Assembly (NCBI GenBank): GCA_021155965.1
Contig: JAJNBJ010000001.1
Location: forward strand, 186,001 to 250,000
From: Flavipsychrobacter sp.
Lineage (GTDB): Bacteria > Bacteroidota > Bacteroidia > Chitinophagales > Chitinophagaceae
Direction of reading: 5' to 3'
Length of the DNA: 64,000 bases
Shown here: positions 8,064 to 15,627 of the stretch, piece after piece
Layout of the letters: every line of letters starts with the position of its first letter
Position numbering within the stretch: the stretch's first letter is position 1
Notes under the pieces: model-generated
Seen by the model: the letters and a program-made list of their open reading frames with translations, nothing else
What the model was told of the DNA's origin: nothing
Databases searched by the model: none
Position numbers and translations under genes: made by a program

Positions 8064-10919
8064 ATGCCGCGCGATCTTTCTATTAAAAGTGTACTCATCA
8101 TAGGTTCCGGACCGATCATCATCGGGCAGGCCTGCGAATTTGATTATTCCGGTTCACAGGCTGCAAGAAGCCTGAGGGAAGAGGGGATAAAAGTGATACT
8201 TATCAACTCCAATCCTGCCACCATTATGACCGACCCGATAATGGCCGACAGGGTTTACCTGTTGCCACTTACGGTTGAGAGCATAGAGCAGATACTGGAG
8301 GAAAATGATATAGATGCTGTGCTGCCGACTATGGGCGGCCAAACAGCGCTGAATCTTGCTAAAGAAGCGGATGAGTTGGGTATCTGGGAACGTTTCAATG
8401 TGCGCCTGATAGGAGTTGACATAAAAGCAATAGATAAAGCAGAAGATCGTGAACTTTTCCGCAAATGGATGATAGAGTTGAATGTACCAGTTGCGGAAGC
8501 GCGTACAGCCAATTCACTGCTGGAAGGAAAGGAGTTTGCACAGGAGATAGGATTGCCGATAGTGATACGTCCTTCTTTTACGTTGGGTGGCACAGGCGGC
8601 GGTTTCGTAATGCATAAAGAAGAGCTGGATGCTGCGCTGGAGCGTGGCCTTACCGCATCGCCTATACATGAGGTGCTGGTGGAGAGAGCAGTACTTGGCT
8701 GGAAGGAATTTGAGCTGGAACTGCTTCGCGATATGAATGACAATGTTGTCATTATTTGCACAGTAGAGAATTTCGACCCGATGGGCATACATACAGGCGA
8801 CAGTATTACTGTTGCACCGGCTATGACTCTTAGCGATACTGCCTTCCAACTGATGCGCAACACCGCCATAATGATGATGCGCGATCTGGGCAATTTTGCA
8901 GGTGGCTGTAACGTGCAATTCGCATTGAACCCTGAAACAGAAGAGATAATCGCGATAGAAATAAATCCCCGTGTTAGCCGCTCATCGGCACTGGCATCAA
9001 AAGCTACCGGTTACCCGATAGCCAAGATAGCAGCAAAACTGGCAATAGGCTATGCGCTTGATGAACTAAAGAACCAGATCACACAGACCACATCGGCATA
9101 TTTTGAGCCTGCGCTCGATTATGTGATCGTAAAAATGCCACGCTGGAACTTTGATAAGTTCAAAGGTGCGGATGATACACTGGGCCTGCAGATGAAATCG
9201 GTAGGTGAAGTGATGGCTATAGGTCGTACCTTCCCTGAAGCATTGCAGAAAGCCTGCCAGAGCCTGGAGAATAATGCAACGGGCTTATCCTTTATCAGCA
9301 CGAGCCGTATGCGGCCCGAAGAGCTGATAGATAGCCTGAAACGCCCCACCTGGGACCGTATCTTCCGTATAAAGGAAGCAATGGCTGCAGGTGTATCTAT
9401 TAAAACCATCAGGGAACTTACACAAATAGATCGCTGGTTCCTGTACCAGGTACAGGATATAGTGAACATGGAGGTGGAGATACGCAAATACAAACATCTT
9501 GAGAAACTGCCCGATACCTTGTTGTATGATGCGAAGCAAATGGGCTTCAGCGATGAGCAAATAGCAGAGCTGGTAAAGGATTGTACGGCTGAGGAAGTTT
9601 ATGAACACAGGAAGTCGTTGGGAATAAAGCGCGTGTTCAAAATGGTGGACACATGCAGTGCAGAGTTTGAGGCAAAGACCCCATACTACTACAGCACTTT
9701 TGAGAAAGAAGCTACACATAACACAATAAATGTGCCTGTAGTTGCCAATGAGAGCATTCTATCGGGTAAGAAAAAGATAATAGTGCTTGGTTCCGGCCCA
9801 AACAGGATAGGCCAGGGTATTGAGTTCGATTATTGCTGCACGCACGGCCTGATGGCAATACGTGAATGTGGCTATGAAGCAATAATGGTGAACTGCAACC
9901 CTGAAACGGTATCAACCGATTTTGACATTGCAGATAAGCTATACTTCGAGCCGGTATACTGGGAACATTTGTGGGAGATAATAGAACATGAACGTCCCGA
10001 TGGTGTAATCGTGCAGTTAGGCGGGCAAACCGCATTGAAGCTTGCCAAACGCCTGCATGAGAAAGGAATAAAGATCATCGGCACTTCGTTCGATAGTATG
10101 GATATTGCTGAAGACCGTGGGCGTTTCAGCGATACATTAAAAGAACTGGGCATCCCATATCCAAATTACGGCACTGCATACACTACCGATGAGGCTATAG
10201 AGGTTGCTAAAGAGGTAGGTTACCCTGTGCTGGTACGCCCATCATATGTATTGGGCGGCCAACGGATGCGGATCGTAATTAATGATGAAGAACTGGAAAA
10301 GAGTGTGGTGAGCTTGTTGAAACACCTGCCCGGTAATAAAATACTCATCGACCACTTTCTTGACCGCTGCCAGGAAGCAGAGGTGGATGCTATATGCGAT
10401 GGTGAGGATGTGCACATCATGGGTATTATGGAGCATATAGAGCCTGCTGGTATACACAGCGGCGACAGCCATGCTGTGCTGCCTGCCTTCAACCTTACAC
10501 CGCTTATAGTGGAGGAGATGTCGGACATTGCCAAGAAAATAGCTAAACAATTGCACATAAAAGGGCTGATCAACATACAATTTGCTATAAAAGATAGTAA
10601 AGTATATGTGATAGAAGCCAATCCGCGTGCAAGCCGCACTACGCCGTTCATTGCAAAGGCATATGGTATTCCTTATTTGAACATAGCGACTAAAGTGATG
10701 CTGGGAGAGACTAAACTGAAAGACCTGAAGTTGACACAAAAGCTGGAAGGTTTTGCTGTTAAGGAACCTGTGTTCAGCTTCAATAAATTCCCGAATGTGA
10801 ACAAAGAACTTGGACCGGAGATGAAAAGCACAGGCGAAGCGATACGCTTTATCAAAAACCTGCGCGATCCCTGGTTCCGCACGCTGTATAAGGAACGCAG
10901 CATGCACCTGAGTAAGTAA
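8064..10919 (+). CDS. carB: Carbamoyl-phosphate synthase large subunit, without the MGS allosteric domain
   Basis: This 951-residue enzyme makes carbamoyl phosphate from bicarbonate, ATP and ammonia delivered by the small subunit, feeding pyrimidine and arginine synthesis. It shows the two tandem halves: the first begins [21 protein letters not shown] and the second (about residue 570 on) [21 protein letters not shown], each followed by an ATP-grasp domain with the expected ATP-binding and carboxylate motifs ([24 protein letters not shown]). E. coli CarB is about 1,070 residues; this protein ends after the second synthetase unit and lacks the C-terminal methylglyoxal-synthase-like domain that binds UMP and ornithine. 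No carA is adjacent. Confidence 0.97.
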   Translation: MPRDLSIKSVLIIGSGPIIIGQACEFDYSGSQAARSLREEGIKVILINSNPATIMTDPIMADRVYLLPLTVESIEQILEENDIDAVLPTMGGQTALNLAKEADELGIWERFNVRLIGVDIKAIDKAEDRELFRKWMIELNVPVAEARTANSLLEGKEFAQEIGLPIVIRPSFTLGGTGGGFVMHKEELDAALERGLTASPIHEVLVERAVLGWKEFELELLRDMNDNVVIICTVENFDPMGIHTGDSITVAPAMTLSDTAFQLMRNTAIMMMRDLGNFAGGCNVQFALNPETEEIIAIEINPRVSRSSALASKATGYPIAKIAAKLAIGYALDELKNQITQTTSAYFEPALDYVIVKMPRWNFDKFKGADDTLGLQMKSVGEVMAIGRTFPEALQKACQSLENNATGLSFISTSRMRPEELIDSLKRPTWDRIFRIKEAMAAGVSIKTIRELTQIDRWFLYQVQDIVNMEVEIRKYKHLEKLPDTLLYDAKQMGFSDEQIAELVKDCTAEEVYEHRKSLGIKRVFKMVDTCSAEFEAKTPYYYSTFEKEATHNTINVPVVANESILSGKKKIIVLGSGPNRIGQGIEFDYCCTHGLMAIRECGYEAIMVNCNPETVSTDFDIADKLYFEPVYWEHLWEIIEHERPDGVIVQLGGQTALKLAKRLHEKGIKIIGTSFDSMDIAEDRGRFSDTLKELGIPYPNYGTAYTTDEAIEVAKEVGYPVLVRPSYVLGGQRMRIVINDEELEKSVVSLLKHLPGNKILIDHFLDRCQEAEVDAICDGEDVHIMGIMEHIEPAGIHSGDSHAVLPAFNLTPLIVEEMSDIAKKIAKQLHIKGLINIQFAIKDSKVYVIEANPRASRTTPFIAKAYGIPYLNIATKVMLGETKLKDLKLTQKLEGFAVKEPVFSFNKFPNVNKELGPEMKSTGEAIRFIKNLRDPWFRTLYKERSMHLSK

Positions 10920-10926
10920 TTTATTA

Positions 10927-10952
10927 TGTGCCACATCCCACGATGTGGCACA
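10927..10952 (+). terminator. Perfect 11-bp hairpin after carB
   Basis: TGTGCCACATC pairs perfectly with GATGTGGCACA around a CCAC loop, 7 nt after the carB stop, followed by the T-rich CTTATTTTG. It is a probable intrinsic terminator, and the promoter element of the next gene begins 10 nt later. Confidence 0.75.
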
Positions 10953-10961
10953 CTTATTTTG

Positions 10962-10969
10962 TACCTTTG
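10962..10969 (+). promoter_or_regulatory. -7 promoter element of the thioesterase gene
   Basis: TACCTTTG matches TAnnTTTG and lies 18 nt before the ATG at 10988, just after the carB terminator. Confidence 0.55.
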
Positions 10970-10987
10970 CCATCCAAGATTTTCTTT

Positions 10988-11503
10988 ATGCCTTCAAAAA
11001 CACCGCAGGATAGTTTTGTCATCATGTCTGAACTGGTGCTGCCCAATGATACCAATACACTTGGCGACCTTATGGGCGGCAAGCTGATGCACTGGATGGA
11101 CATTGCCGCAGCCATTTGCTCGATGAAACATTGCAATTGCCCGGTTGTAACGGCATCTGTTGACAATGTATCGTTTACACAATCCATTAAGCTGGGCAAC
11201 CTCCTTACTATAGAAGCGAAACTGACGCGCGCTTTTAACACTTCGATGGAAGTATATCTGCGCGTATGGGGCGAGGACCTGTCGGCACAGTACAAATACA
11301 TGAGCAATGAAGCGTACATGACGTTTGTAGCGCTTGACCCGCATGGCAAACCCCGCAAGGTGCCAGAGCTTGTGCCGCAAACAGATGCAGAAAAGAAAAT
11401 GTTTGAAGGCGCCCTGCGCCGCCGCCAACTGCGCCTTATACTGGGCGGTAAAATGAAAGCAGAAGATGCAGGCGAACTGAGGGCTTTATTTGTAAAAGAA
11501 TGA
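10988..11503 (+). CDS. Acyl-CoA thioesterase, hotdog fold (YciA/BFIT-like)
   Basis: This 171-residue protein hydrolyses acyl-CoA to free fatty acid and CoA. It shows the acyl-CoA hydrolase signature of this hotdog subfamily, N-x-x-G-x-x-x-GG-x-L-x-x-W-x-D, in NTLGDLMGGKLMHWMDIAA, with the second half of the fold in the VDNVSFTQSI and GNLLTIEAKL strands. The start at 10988 is chosen because a frame extension to 10928 would begin inside the carB terminator and upstream of the -7 element. The physiological substrate cannot be read from the sequence. Confidence 0.9.
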   Translation: MPSKTPQDSFVIMSELVLPNDTNTLGDLMGGKLMHWMDIAAAICSMKHCNCPVVTASVDNVSFTQSIKLGNLLTIEAKLTRAFNTSMEVYLRVWGEDLSAQYKYMSNEAYMTFVALDPHGKPRKVPELVPQTDAEKKMFEGALRRRQLRLILGGKMKAEDAGELRALFVKE

Positions 11504-11543
11504 TCAGCATTAAAGTTACAGAAACTTTTTACTCTTTACTTTT

Positions 11544-11551
11544 TATTTTTG
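11544..11551 (+). promoter_or_regulatory. -7 promoter element 9 nt before the M16-like gene
   Basis: TATTTTTG matches TAnnTTTG and leaves only 9 nt before the ATG at 11561, so the mRNA would have almost no leader. Confidence 0.45.
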
Positions 11552-11560
11552 ATTTGAACA

Positions 11561-12844
11561 ATGGTATTAGACAGGAAAACACCACCGGCCATACACGATG
11601 CTATAGAATTTGATTATGTGCTGCCGCCAATAAATACGGTGAAGCTGGATAATGGGCTGCCATTGTACTGGTTGAACGCAGGTGTGCAGGATGTGGTGGA
11701 AATAGATTGGGTATTCAGGGCAGGCTTGTGGCATGAGCAGAAACCATCCGTGGCACATGCTACAGCAGGATTGCTGAAGAACGGCACTTCAAAATATACT
11801 GCAGAGCAAATACACGAATCGCTGGAGTTTTACGGTGCGCAATTGAAAGTGAATGCGGGTAATGACTTTTCAACGGTAACGTTGTATGCATTAACAAAGC
11901 ACTTGCCATCGTTACTGCCGATGGTCTATGAGATCCTGACAGATGCTATTTTCCCTGAGCATGAAATAGAGATACACAAGCGAAATGCCATACAACGGCT
12001 GCTGGTAAACCTGCGCCAGTGTGAGTTTGTGGCCAACCAGAAAATAGATGCTATGCTGTTTAGCGAAACACATCCTTATGGCAGGTTCTCTAAAAAAGAA
12101 AATATTGAAGCGCTGGAGCGCGAAGACCTTATTACATTTTACAAGAATTGGTATAGTCTGGCTACTGCGAAAATTTTCATGGCAGGCAGGGTAGGAGATA
12201 AAGAGGTAAAGTGTGTGAACGATTTTTTCGGCAAAATAAAGGCTACGCCTTCGGGTGCGCAGGAGCCAAATTTTATCCCGCATGAGGTTATAGAAAAAAC
12301 CGCGCAGATAGTGAATGATCCTAATGGTGTGCAGGGAGCTATACGTATTGGCAGGCAGTTCCATAACCGGCACCATCCTGATTATGCGCCTATGGTGGTG
12401 CTGAACACTTTATTTGGAGGGTATTTTGGCTCCCGCCTTATGAGCAATATACGCGAGGATAAAGGGTACACTTATGGCATCTATAGTTCCATCACACCAG
12501 ATATGCATGGCGGTTCGCTCATCATCCATACCGAAACCGGCAGGGACGTGACAGAAAAAGCAGTGAAAGAGATATATAAAGAACTGGATCTGCTGCGCAA
12601 TAAAGTTGCGTCAGAAGATGAATTATTGTTGGTAAAGAACTACCTGCTTGGCGGCCTGCTTGGCGACCTTGATGGCCCTTTTTCCATTTTACAACGCTGG
12701 CGCACATTGATATTGAACGGCTTTACAAAGGAACATTTCAACAATAACATACGCATATACAAAACAGTTACAGCAGAAGAGTTGCGCGAACTGGCTCAGA
12801 GATATTTTAAGCAGGATGACTTTTGCGAGGTAGTGGTGGTATAG
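11561..12844 (+). CDS. M16-family peptidase homologue lacking the catalytic motif
   Basis: This 427-residue protein has the two-lobed M16 architecture: N-terminal lobe about 25-190 and C-terminal lobe about 195-380, with the RxxxGxxYGI-type segment REDKGYTYGIYSS. Active members carry HxxEH; here the aligned segment reads HATAG (residues 66-70), so the catalytic glutamate and the second zinc histidine are missing. Such inactive subunits normally pair with an active M16 protein encoded next door, but none is adjacent here. There is no signal peptide. It may act as a chaperone-like or substrate-binding partner of an M16 protease encoded elsewhere. Confidence 0.9.
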   Translation: MVLDRKTPPAIHDAIEFDYVLPPINTVKLDNGLPLYWLNAGVQDVVEIDWVFRAGLWHEQKPSVAHATAGLLKNGTSKYTAEQIHESLEFYGAQLKVNAGNDFSTVTLYALTKHLPSLLPMVYEILTDAIFPEHEIEIHKRNAIQRLLVNLRQCEFVANQKIDAMLFSETHPYGRFSKKENIEALEREDLITFYKNWYSLATAKIFMAGRVGDKEVKCVNDFFGKIKATPSGAQEPNFIPHEVIEKTAQIVNDPNGVQGAIRIGRQFHNRHHPDYAPMVVLNTLFGGYFGSRLMSNIREDKGYTYGIYSSITPDMHGGSLIIHTETGRDVTEKAVKEIYKELDLLRNKVASEDELLLVKNYLLGGLLGDLDGPFSILQRWRTLILNGFTKEHFNNNIRIYKTVTAEELRELAQRYFKQDDFCEVVVV

Positions 12845-12867
12845 AACATTTGTATAGTTATAATGCC

Positions 12868-12875
12868 TATCTTTG
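12868..12875 (+). promoter_or_regulatory. -7 promoter element 10 nt before the NHL-repeat gene
   Basis: TATCTTTG matches TAnnTTTG, with the ATG at 12886 only 10 nt downstream. Confidence 0.5.
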
Positions 12876-12885
12876 GATACATCCT

Positions 12886-14226
12886 ATGAAATGGCTGTTA
12901 TTCATACTCTTTTTCCTGCCGGTTTGTGCAAAGGCGCAGATCATTACTACTATTGCCGGTAACGGCACTTTAGGCAGCACAGGCGACGGCGGCCCCGCCA
13001 CTGCTGCAAGCATCTCGCCGTGGGACTGCGCAGTTGACCGTCAGGGCAATGTATATATTGCAGAGGGCTCGAGAATACGTAAAATAGACCTGTCGGGCAT
13101 CATTACAACTATAGCGGGCACAGGTGTTCCGGGTTTTAGCGGCGATGGCGGCCCTGCTACGGCTGCACAACTGAATACATGGAATATTGTTTTAGACGAT
13201 ACGGGGAATATTTTTATTTCTCACCTAGATTCATTAAGCGTAAGGATAAGGAAAATTAATGCAGCAACCAAGGTGATCACTACAATTGCAGGAATAGGAG
13301 GTTGCCTACCATACTATTACCATAGTTGGGTAGAGGGCGCAAAAGCAGATACATCCTGTATCTATCTCTCTGATTTTTGCCTGGACAAGTACGGCAATAT
13401 TTATTATATTGGACGTAGTTTTTATGGTTCTAAAGTCGTGAAAATTGATACTTCAGGGATCTTGACAACATTTGTTAGTGATACTGCCCTCTTGGGAGGA
13501 GATTCGCATGCAATTACGATTGATACTGCAGGTAATGTTTATGTAGACTATTATTACAGTATTACGGGTGGTCCTATTTTTGGAGGTGGTTATGTTCATT
13601 CAAGTATTCTTAGAGTAAATAACGGGATGTTATATAATTTTGCAGGGTCTGGCCGCAAAGGCTACTCTGGAGATGGTGGTCCTGCGACTAAAGCGAAAGT
13701 TGATGTTTCATACAGTAGTTTCGCAATGGATAGGGGTCGGAATTTTTATTTTTCAACCTATACTTGGGATGGGGCCACAGTACGAATGGTTGATCCTGCT
13801 TCGATCATCTGCACAGTGGCCGGAAATGGCAAGGCAGGCTCGAGCGGGGACGGAGGTCCGGCCATTGCAGCATCATTCGATGGTATAGCAGGTATCGCGG
13901 TTGACACTGCCGGGAACTTATACATTGCTGAAAAAACACGTATCCGTAAAGTTACACAGCCTGTATGTGGGTACCTCGCCATGGCAGATGTTTCTGAGGT
14001 AACGCAGCCAACAATTTCTATACATCCTAATCCTGCACAAAATATGCTCACTATATCTTCGCCGGTGGTTATAATAGAAATAGCTATTGCAGATCTTGTA
14101 GGCAAGGTACTCTTCGCTAGTGAGTACAATAAAGATGAAGTACAGATAGACGTTTCAGCCCTGCCGCCTGGAATTTACCTGCTCCGTGTAAATGGCACAG
14201 AAGTAAGAAAATTTGTAAAAGAATAA
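12886..14226 (+). CDS. Secreted NHL-repeat protein with a type IX sorting domain
   Basis: This 446-residue protein starts with a signal peptide (residues 1-18, ending KAQ). It continues with several NHL/teneurin-like beta-propeller repeats of the form TxAGxGxxGxxGDGGPATxA ... VDxxGNxYIAExxRIRK, clearest at the N- and C-terminal ends of the propeller. It closes with a type A T9SS C-terminal domain (about 375-446: HPNPAQNMLTI ... LPPGIYLLRVNG). It is expected to be exported through the T9SS and attached to or released from the surface. An upstream in-frame extension to 12823 is rejected because it overlaps the M16-like gene and precedes the promoter element. Confidence 0.88.
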   Translation: MKWLLFILFFLPVCAKAQIITTIAGNGTLGSTGDGGPATAASISPWDCAVDRQGNVYIAEGSRIRKIDLSGIITTIAGTGVPGFSGDGGPATAAQLNTWNIVLDDTGNIFISHLDSLSVRIRKINAATKVITTIAGIGGCLPYYYHSWVEGAKADTSCIYLSDFCLDKYGNIYYIGRSFYGSKVVKIDTSGILTTFVSDTALLGGDSHAITIDTAGNVYVDYYYSITGGPIFGGGYVHSSILRVNNGMLYNFAGSGRKGYSGDGGPATKAKVDVSYSSFAMDRGRNFYFSTYTWDGATVRMVDPASIICTVAGNGKAGSSGDGGPAIAASFDGIAGIAVDTAGNLYIAEKTRIRKVTQPVCGYLAMADVSEVTQPTISIHPNPAQNMLTISSPVVIIEIAIADLVGKVLFASEYNKDEVQIDVSALPPGIYLLRVNGTEVRKFVKE

Positions 14227-14234
14227 CTGCTAAT

Positions 14235-14266
14235 AAAAAAGCGAGAGGGTATCCTCTCGCTTTTTT
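14235..14266. terminator. Bidirectional terminator between convergent genes
   Basis: A perfect 14-bp stem (AAAAAAGCGAGAGG / CCTCTCGCTTTTTT) with a GTAT loop has A-runs and T-runs on both sides, so it can end transcription from the plus-strand NHL gene and the minus-strand gene at 14284. Confidence 0.92.
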
Positions 14267-14283
14267 TAGTTATTTAAGAAATT

Positions 14284-14847
14284 CTATTTCTTGTCCCAGT
14301 CGCGTCCTCTGCCTCTGTTGTCATCCCGGTCGCGTCCCCTGCCCCTGTTGTCATTCCAGTTATTGCGGTTGTCATTCCTGCGGTCGCGGTATCCGCCCCA
14401 GTCACGGCTTCTTTGCGTTCCACGCCATTCACCATGCTTTGGGTGCCTTGGGTTAGCCCAGTAGCGGTTATCCCTTGAATCACGTATCACCACTTGTCCT
14501 CCGCGATTACCATAGCGTGAGTAACGGTTCCTGTAGCTGTTGTGGTTTGTCCATGGATTAGGGTTATTGATCACTACTTTGTAGGCACCATAAAGGTCGA
14601 AATTGCGGTAGCGGGGTGGCAGGTAACTATACCTGCCCCAGCCACCGTTATTGTAATAGACATACTGCTGTGCAGATATATCATAATAGGCATCTATAGC
14701 AGGTATATAATAATATCGTGCATAATCGTACCCTGCCGGGCCCCATAATGGTTGTGAGCCGATATTCAATTGGAAGCTCACCTGCGCATTGCTGCTATAC
14801 CCATAGCAACCAATGAATATGGCAATAAAAAAAATTAGCTTTTTCAT
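14284..14847 (-). CDS. Secreted Tyr-rich protein with an Arg/Asn/Gly/Asp-rich tail
   Basis: This 187-residue protein has a signal peptide (residues 1-21, ending SNA). A conserved-looking N-terminal region follows (PLWGPAGYDYARYYYIPAIDAYYDI), of a type recurrent in Chitinophagales secreted proteins. The C-terminal third is low-complexity, with near-repeats of NRGRGRDRDD / NRGRGRDWD. The basic, disordered tail might bind nucleic acid, polysaccharide or the outer surface, but no function is known. It shares a terminator with the convergent NHL-repeat gene. Confidence 0.8.
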   Translation of the reverse strand: MKKLIFFIAIFIGCYGYSSNAQVSFQLNIGSQPLWGPAGYDYARYYYIPAIDAYYDISAQQYVYYNNGGWGRYSYLPPRYRNFDLYGAYKVVINNPNPWTNHNSYRNRYSRYGNRGGQVVIRDSRDNRYWANPRHPKHGEWRGTQRSRDWGGYRDRRNDNRNNWNDNRGRGRDRDDNRGRGRDWDKK

Positions 14848-14871
14848 AATTATCTTTTTTTGTTTTACTGC

Positions 14872-14898
14872 TTAATGGCAGCAAAAACGTGCCATTAA
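14872..14898 (-). promoter_or_regulatory. Inverted repeat upstream of the Tyr-rich secreted protein gene
   Basis: TTAATGGCA and TGCCATTAA form a perfect 9-bp inverted repeat with a 9-nt spacer, 25 nt before the start codon of the minus-strand gene. It could be an operator or an mRNA hairpin; there is no T-run. Confidence 0.45.
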
Positions 14899-15084
14899 AT
14901 GGGTAAAATTGTTATTTTATCGTATGCGCAAATACCTGTTATATAATTCACCTATCCCATCAAGCGTATCAGATGTTCGGTGCAACCGGGCAGGTTAGAA
15001 CTTTCCGGAATGTGCCCATCTCATCTTTTTCATGCTCCCGGTGCATCGGGGAACGGAAGATGAAACAACCAAATATATCAATAG

Positions 15085-15104
15085 CCCTGGCCTTTAGGCC
15101 GGGG
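15085..15104. repeat. REP-like GC hairpin
   Basis: CCCTGGCC and GGCCGGGG form an 8-bp stem (one T-G pair) around a TTTA tetraloop in an otherwise AT-leaning intergenic region. Size and shape resemble repetitive extragenic palindromes mobilised by REP-associated transposases. Only one copy is seen here, so the assignment depends on finding others in the genome. Confidence 0.4.
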
Positions 15105-15349
15105 GACCAATAATGATTATTATGGCTTTGGCCGAAATGAAAAATGAGGAAAGTTTCCATCAACTTTCTCAGCTCTTGGTTTGCAGCGAGTATACCACTG
15201 CCGGGCGCTCTCTGCTCTACCGTTCACGCTTTTCTGGCATAGTTTTTGCTGCATTATATATTGCCCTGCAAATGGCTGAAACCTGCTGCCGGTGCGCATT
15301 TTGGCAGTTCTTTGTTTACTGGAAATTATACCTTTTTTATACCTAAACA

Positions 15350-15386
15350 GGGTATAATTATACCTTTTCAGGGTATAATTATACCC
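15350..15386. repeat. Pair of perfect AT-rich palindromes (GGTATAATTATACC)
   Basis: GGTATAATTATACC (15351-15364) and GGGTATAATTATACCC (15371-15386) are perfect palindromes spaced 20 bp centre to centre, which is two helical turns. Further half-sites (TATACC) flank them between 15326 and 15406 and at about 15493. This resembles a repeated operator or an iteron-like array; it is not a terminator. Confidence 0.7.
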
Positions 15387-15516
15387 TTTTATACCCCTTT
15401 ATACCTGGTGATAAAACACATAAAATAGGCCCGCAGGGTATTCCGGCCACATATAAAAAACTAAATGTAGCAAAACAGGCACTTTCCGAAAATTATACCC
15501 TTTCACAACATAAACC

Positions 15517-15589
15517 CGCTCCCCGCACTCTTTCTCCGCTCTCGATTTTGAGAAGTCGCTCTTCGCACTCTTTCTCCGCTCTTGATTTT
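15517..15589. repeat. 33-bp imperfect direct repeat, 40-bp period
   Basis: Copies at 15517-15549 and 15557-15589 share the core CGCACTCTTTCTCCGCTCT followed by yGATTTT, differing at three positions. They end 38 bp before the start codon of the E1 dehydrogenase gene and so lie in its promoter or leader region. Confidence 0.8.
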
Positions 15590-15627
15590 CACCCGTACCA
15601 TCTTACTTTTACACCAAATAACCTGGT

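Larger units (their letters stand above)
14848..15627. other. 780-bp divergent intergenic region dense in repeats
   Basis: This gap separates two divergent genes. No convincing protein gene is visible; the open frames inside have poor composition and no recognisable products. It holds an inverted repeat in the leader of the minus-strand gene (14872-14898), a REP-like GC hairpin (15085-15104), a cluster of palindromes built on TTATACC (15325-15405, with a further copy near 15490), and a 33-bp direct repeat with 40-bp period (15517-15589). This is far more structure than any other intergenic region in the window. Confidence 0.7.

Noticed and set aside
15326-15406. CRISPR-like array at the TTATACC repeats
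   Set aside because: Repeats are short palindromes without uniform spacers, and there are no cas genes in the window.
15113-15428. Open frames of 60-77 codons in the repeat-rich gap
   Set aside because: Poor composition, overlapping each other and the palindromes, no promoter or recognisable product; treated as chance.
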